Shown: positions 53,208 through 54,944 of the stretch, piece by piece
How positions within the stretch are numbered: the stretch's first letter is position 1
Layout of the letters: each line of letters opens with the position of its first letter
Assembly (NCBI GenBank): GCA_017620815.1
Contig: JAGAUI010000028.1
Location: forward strand, 1-54,944
Direction of reading: 5' to 3'
Length of the DNA stretch: 54,944 nucleotides
Source: Flavobacteriales bacterium
GTDB lineage: Bacteria > Bacteroidota > Bacteroidia > Flavobacteriales > UBA1820
Position numbers and translations under genes: made by a program
Notes under the pieces: generated by a model
The model's input: the letters and a program-made list of their open reading frames with translations, nothing else
Databases searched by the model: none
Told to the model about the DNA's origin: nothing

Positions 53208-53230
53208 CACGAGGAGCTATGCTCCTCGTG
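53208..53230 (+). terminator. 10-bp hairpin after purE
   Basis: CACGAGGAGC (53208-53217), loop TAT, GCTCCTCGTG (53221-53230). No T run follows. A TATTTTTG match to the -7 consensus (53197-53204) comes just before it, so it may sit at the 5' end of a transcript rather than end one. Confidence 0.45.
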
Positions 53231-53368
53231 AGGTATCAATGTCTAATGTAGAAAAGATTTTACTATATTGAAAATAGCATTTGTATTGCGATGCTCCCGT
53301 GAGCTGCTTTTTGTTCCTATCCGTATCTGATGTGAGGGGTTTAACTCCCACATGTGCAGGATACTTCA

Positions 53369-53376
53369 TATATTTG
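53369..53376 (+). promoter_or_regulatory. -7 element of the arginine decarboxylase gene
   Basis: TATATTTG, 38 bases before ATG 53415. It lies inside the longer open frame that starts at 53352, which supports the downstream start. Confidence 0.55.
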
Positions 53377-53414
53377 TCAAATCAAGCCAAAAGGCATCAG
53401 CTTTATATTTAGGA

Positions 53415-54809
53415 ATGAAAACCAACTACATAGACCTTATAGACCAAACTTTTTATTTCCCACAGGATGAATTTGAGCTAGATGGGGACTGCCTTACGTT
53501 TCATGGCATAGACCTTATGGGACTCATAGAAAAGTATGGCACTCCATTACGCCTTACATATCTGCCGCGTATATCTCACAATATCCAACGTGCCAAAAAG
53601 ATATTCTCCAAGGCAATGAAGAAAAATGCCTATGAGGGAACGTATAACTATTGCTATTGTACCAAAAGCTCCCACTTCAGCTTTATCCTTCACGAAGCTC
53701 TTAAAAACGATATCCATATAGAAACATCGTCGGCATTTGATATTCCTATAGTGGAGAAACTCATAGAGGACGGACATCTGGCAAAAGATAGTTATATCCT
53801 ATGCAATGGTTTTAAGCGTGGAGCATACATAGAAAATATAGCCCGTCTTATAAATACAGGTCATAAAAATACTATACCTATCATAGATAACGAAGACGAG
53901 ATAGAGTACCTTTCTGAAGCGATAGACGAACCATTTGAAATAGGGATACGTATAGCATCTGAAGAAGAACCAAAATTCGCATTCTATACTTCGCGTTTAG
54001 GTATAAAATACCGCGACATAGCTCCGCTGTACCGCAAGGTGATAAAAACACATCCCAAGGCTCGTCTTAAAATGTTGCATTTCTTTATAAACACTGGTAT
54101 AAAAGATAGTTCGTACTATTGGAACGAGCTTACCAAGTGCCTTAAAGTATATGCAGACCTTAAGAAAGACTGCCCAGAACTAGATAGCCTTAATATAGGT
54201 GGCGGTTTTCCTATCAAGAACTCTCTGGCATTTGAATATGACTACCAGTATATGGCAGACGAGATAATAGGGCAGATAAAACATATGTGTGAGGAACGTG
54301 ATATCCCAGTGCCACATATCTTTACAGAATTTGGTACGTTTACGGTGGGGGAGAGCGGTGCTACTCTTTACCAAGTAATGCACCAGAAGGAACAGAATGA
54401 CCGTGAGAGATGGGATATGATAGATTCGTCATTTATGACTACTATGCCAGATACTTGGGCGATAAACCAGAGATTTGTTCTTCTTCCCGTCAATCGTTGG
54501 AGAGACCCGTATGAACGCGTGCTGATGGGTGGTCTTACCTGTGATTCAGACGACTATTACAATTCTGAACAGCATGTCAATGCTATCTATATGCCCAAAT
54601 TCAGTGAAAAGAAACCTCTGTACATTGGCTTCTTTAACAATGGAGCATACCAAGATGCTCTAGGAGGAGTAGGAGGGCTGCAACACTGCCTTATCCCACA
54701 ACCTCAACACGTTATTATAGACCGTGATGAGGATGGAAATATCATAGACAGAGTGTTCCATGGTGAGCAATCGGCCGATGATTTCATGCGTATATTGGGA
54801 TATAAATAG
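53415..54809 (+). CDS. speA: Short biosynthetic arginine decarboxylase
   Basis: A 464-residue PLP enzyme of the alanine racemase-fold decarboxylase group, in the short form that is typical of Bacteroidota and annotated as arginine decarboxylase (agmatine and polyamine synthesis). 'YNYCYCTKSSHFSFIL' has the PLP Lys84, 'SLNIGGGFP' is the glycine-rich phosphate loop, 'TEFGTFTVGESGATLYQV' follows, and 'MGGLTCDSDDYY' has the active-site Cys. The frame is open from 53352, but ATG 53415 matches the family length and follows the promoter. A G7 run (54820-54826) lies just after the stop. Confidence 0.85.
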   Translation: MKTNYIDLIDQTFYFPQDEFELDGDCLTFHGIDLMGLIEKYGTPLRLTYLPRISHNIQRAKKIFSKAMKKNAYEGTYNYCYCTKSSHFSFILHEALKNDIHIETSSAFDIPIVEKLIEDGHLAKDSYILCNGFKRGAYIENIARLINTGHKNTIPIIDNEDEIEYLSEAIDEPFEIGIRIASEEEPKFAFYTSRLGIKYRDIAPLYRKVIKTHPKARLKMLHFFINTGIKDSSYYWNELTKCLKVYADLKKDCPELDSLNIGGGFPIKNSLAFEYDYQYMADEIIGQIKHMCEERDIPVPHIFTEFGTFTVGESGATLYQVMHQKEQNDRERWDMIDSSFMTTMPDTWAINQRFVLLPVNRWRDPYERVLMGGLTCDSDDYYNSEQHVNAIYMPKFSEKKPLYIGFFNNGAYQDALGGVGGLQHCLIPQPQHVIIDRDEDGNIIDRVFHGEQSADDFMRILGYK

Positions 54810-54858
54810 CTGTGACATAGGGGGGGTAAAGATTATTTTCATCTTTTTGATAAAAAAG

Positions 54859-54891
54859 TTTGGAAGATAATAAAAAATAGTTCTATCTTTG
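54859..54891 (+). promoter_or_regulatory. Promoter of tRNA-Phe
   Basis: TTTG (54859-54862), 21 bases, TATCTTTG (54884-54891) followed by C. Both elements match the phylum consensus. Transcription would begin close to the mature 5' end at 54907. Confidence 0.7.
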
Positions 54892-54906
54892 CACCACTTG
54901 AAAGGG

Positions 54907-54944
54907 GTACCCTAGCTCAGTTGGTAGAGCAAAGGACTGAAAAT
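54907..54944 (+). tRNA. tRNA-Phe (anticodon GAA), 5' part
   Basis: Acceptor 5' strand GGTACCC, then TA, the D arm (GCTC-AGTTGGTAGA-GAGC type), and an anticodon arm whose loop reads CTGAAAA as far as the right edge, giving anticodon GAA. The window ends inside the anticodon arm, so the 3' half is not seen. Confidence 0.85.

Noticed and set aside
54820-54848. Terminator after the arginine decarboxylase gene
   Set aside because: A weak AAAGAT/ATCTTT stem with a T run exists next to a G7 run, but six mostly A-T pairs are not enough to call it.

Overview
The window looks like chromosomal DNA from a member of the Bacteroidota, most likely the order Bacteroidales. The evidence is repeated promoters with the TAnnTTTG -7 element, few Shine-Dalgarno sites, a SusD-era style lipoprotein with a beta-propeller, a NuoCD fusion in a Nuo operon without nuoEFG, an UpxY-type NusG paralog inside a polysaccharide locus, and the short (about 464 residue) arginine decarboxylase typical of this phylum. 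Genus cannot be told from the sequence alone. ATA is a strikingly common isoleucine codon throughout. No insertion sequence, prophage or CRISPR array was seen.

Layout. 1-690 (-): start of a lipoprotein that runs off the left edge. 878-1942: a diphosphomevalonate decarboxylase-like gene with its own promoter and terminator. 2231-12201: the ten-gene nuoA-B-CD-H-I-J-K-L-M-N operon, preceded by a structured 5' leader and closed by a strong terminator. 12318-15895: a TerB-DnaJ protein, tRNA-Ser(CGA), an AGCS amino-acid/Na+ symporter, a secreted protein of unknown function and a signal-peptidase-like protein; a small XRE regulator lies on the other strand at 15967-16194. 16195-16687 is a long intergenic region with a run of twelve G, a distant inverted repeat built on that run, and the promoter and leader of the polysaccharide locus.

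16688-47699 is one large Wzx/Wzy-type surface polysaccharide locus. It begins with a WecA-like initiating transferase and an UpxY antiterminator, then makes dTDP-L-rhamnose (rfbACDB), UDP-ManNAcA (wecB, wecC) and an L-FucNAc-type 6-deoxy sugar (fnlA-like, cupin, capF/fnlB-like). An AT-rich variable core follows: flippase, polymerase, glycosyltransferases, two paralogous NodB-like deacetylases, a heparinase II/III-like protein, acetyltransferases and a WecG-type ManNAcA transferase. Then comes a small acyl-building module (ACP, ketoreductase, ketoacyl synthase III, GNAT) and a third deacetylase. Export and control genes (Wza, a BY-kinase with a ten-fold Tyr-Gly tail, PHP phosphatase) close the locus at a long terminator. 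The core carries scars: a frameshifted and truncated nucleotide-sugar dehydrogenase and a fragment of a second ACP gene.

47767-54944: mntP and an AspT-family transporter on the minus strand, an ABC exporter pair with purE on the plus strand, arginine decarboxylase, and the 5' part of tRNA-Phe(GAA) at the right edge.

The most interesting material is the acyl module inside the polysaccharide locus (probably providing a short hydroxyacyl decoration), the G12 tract with its partner inverted repeat next to the locus promoter, and the recombination scars in the variable core.
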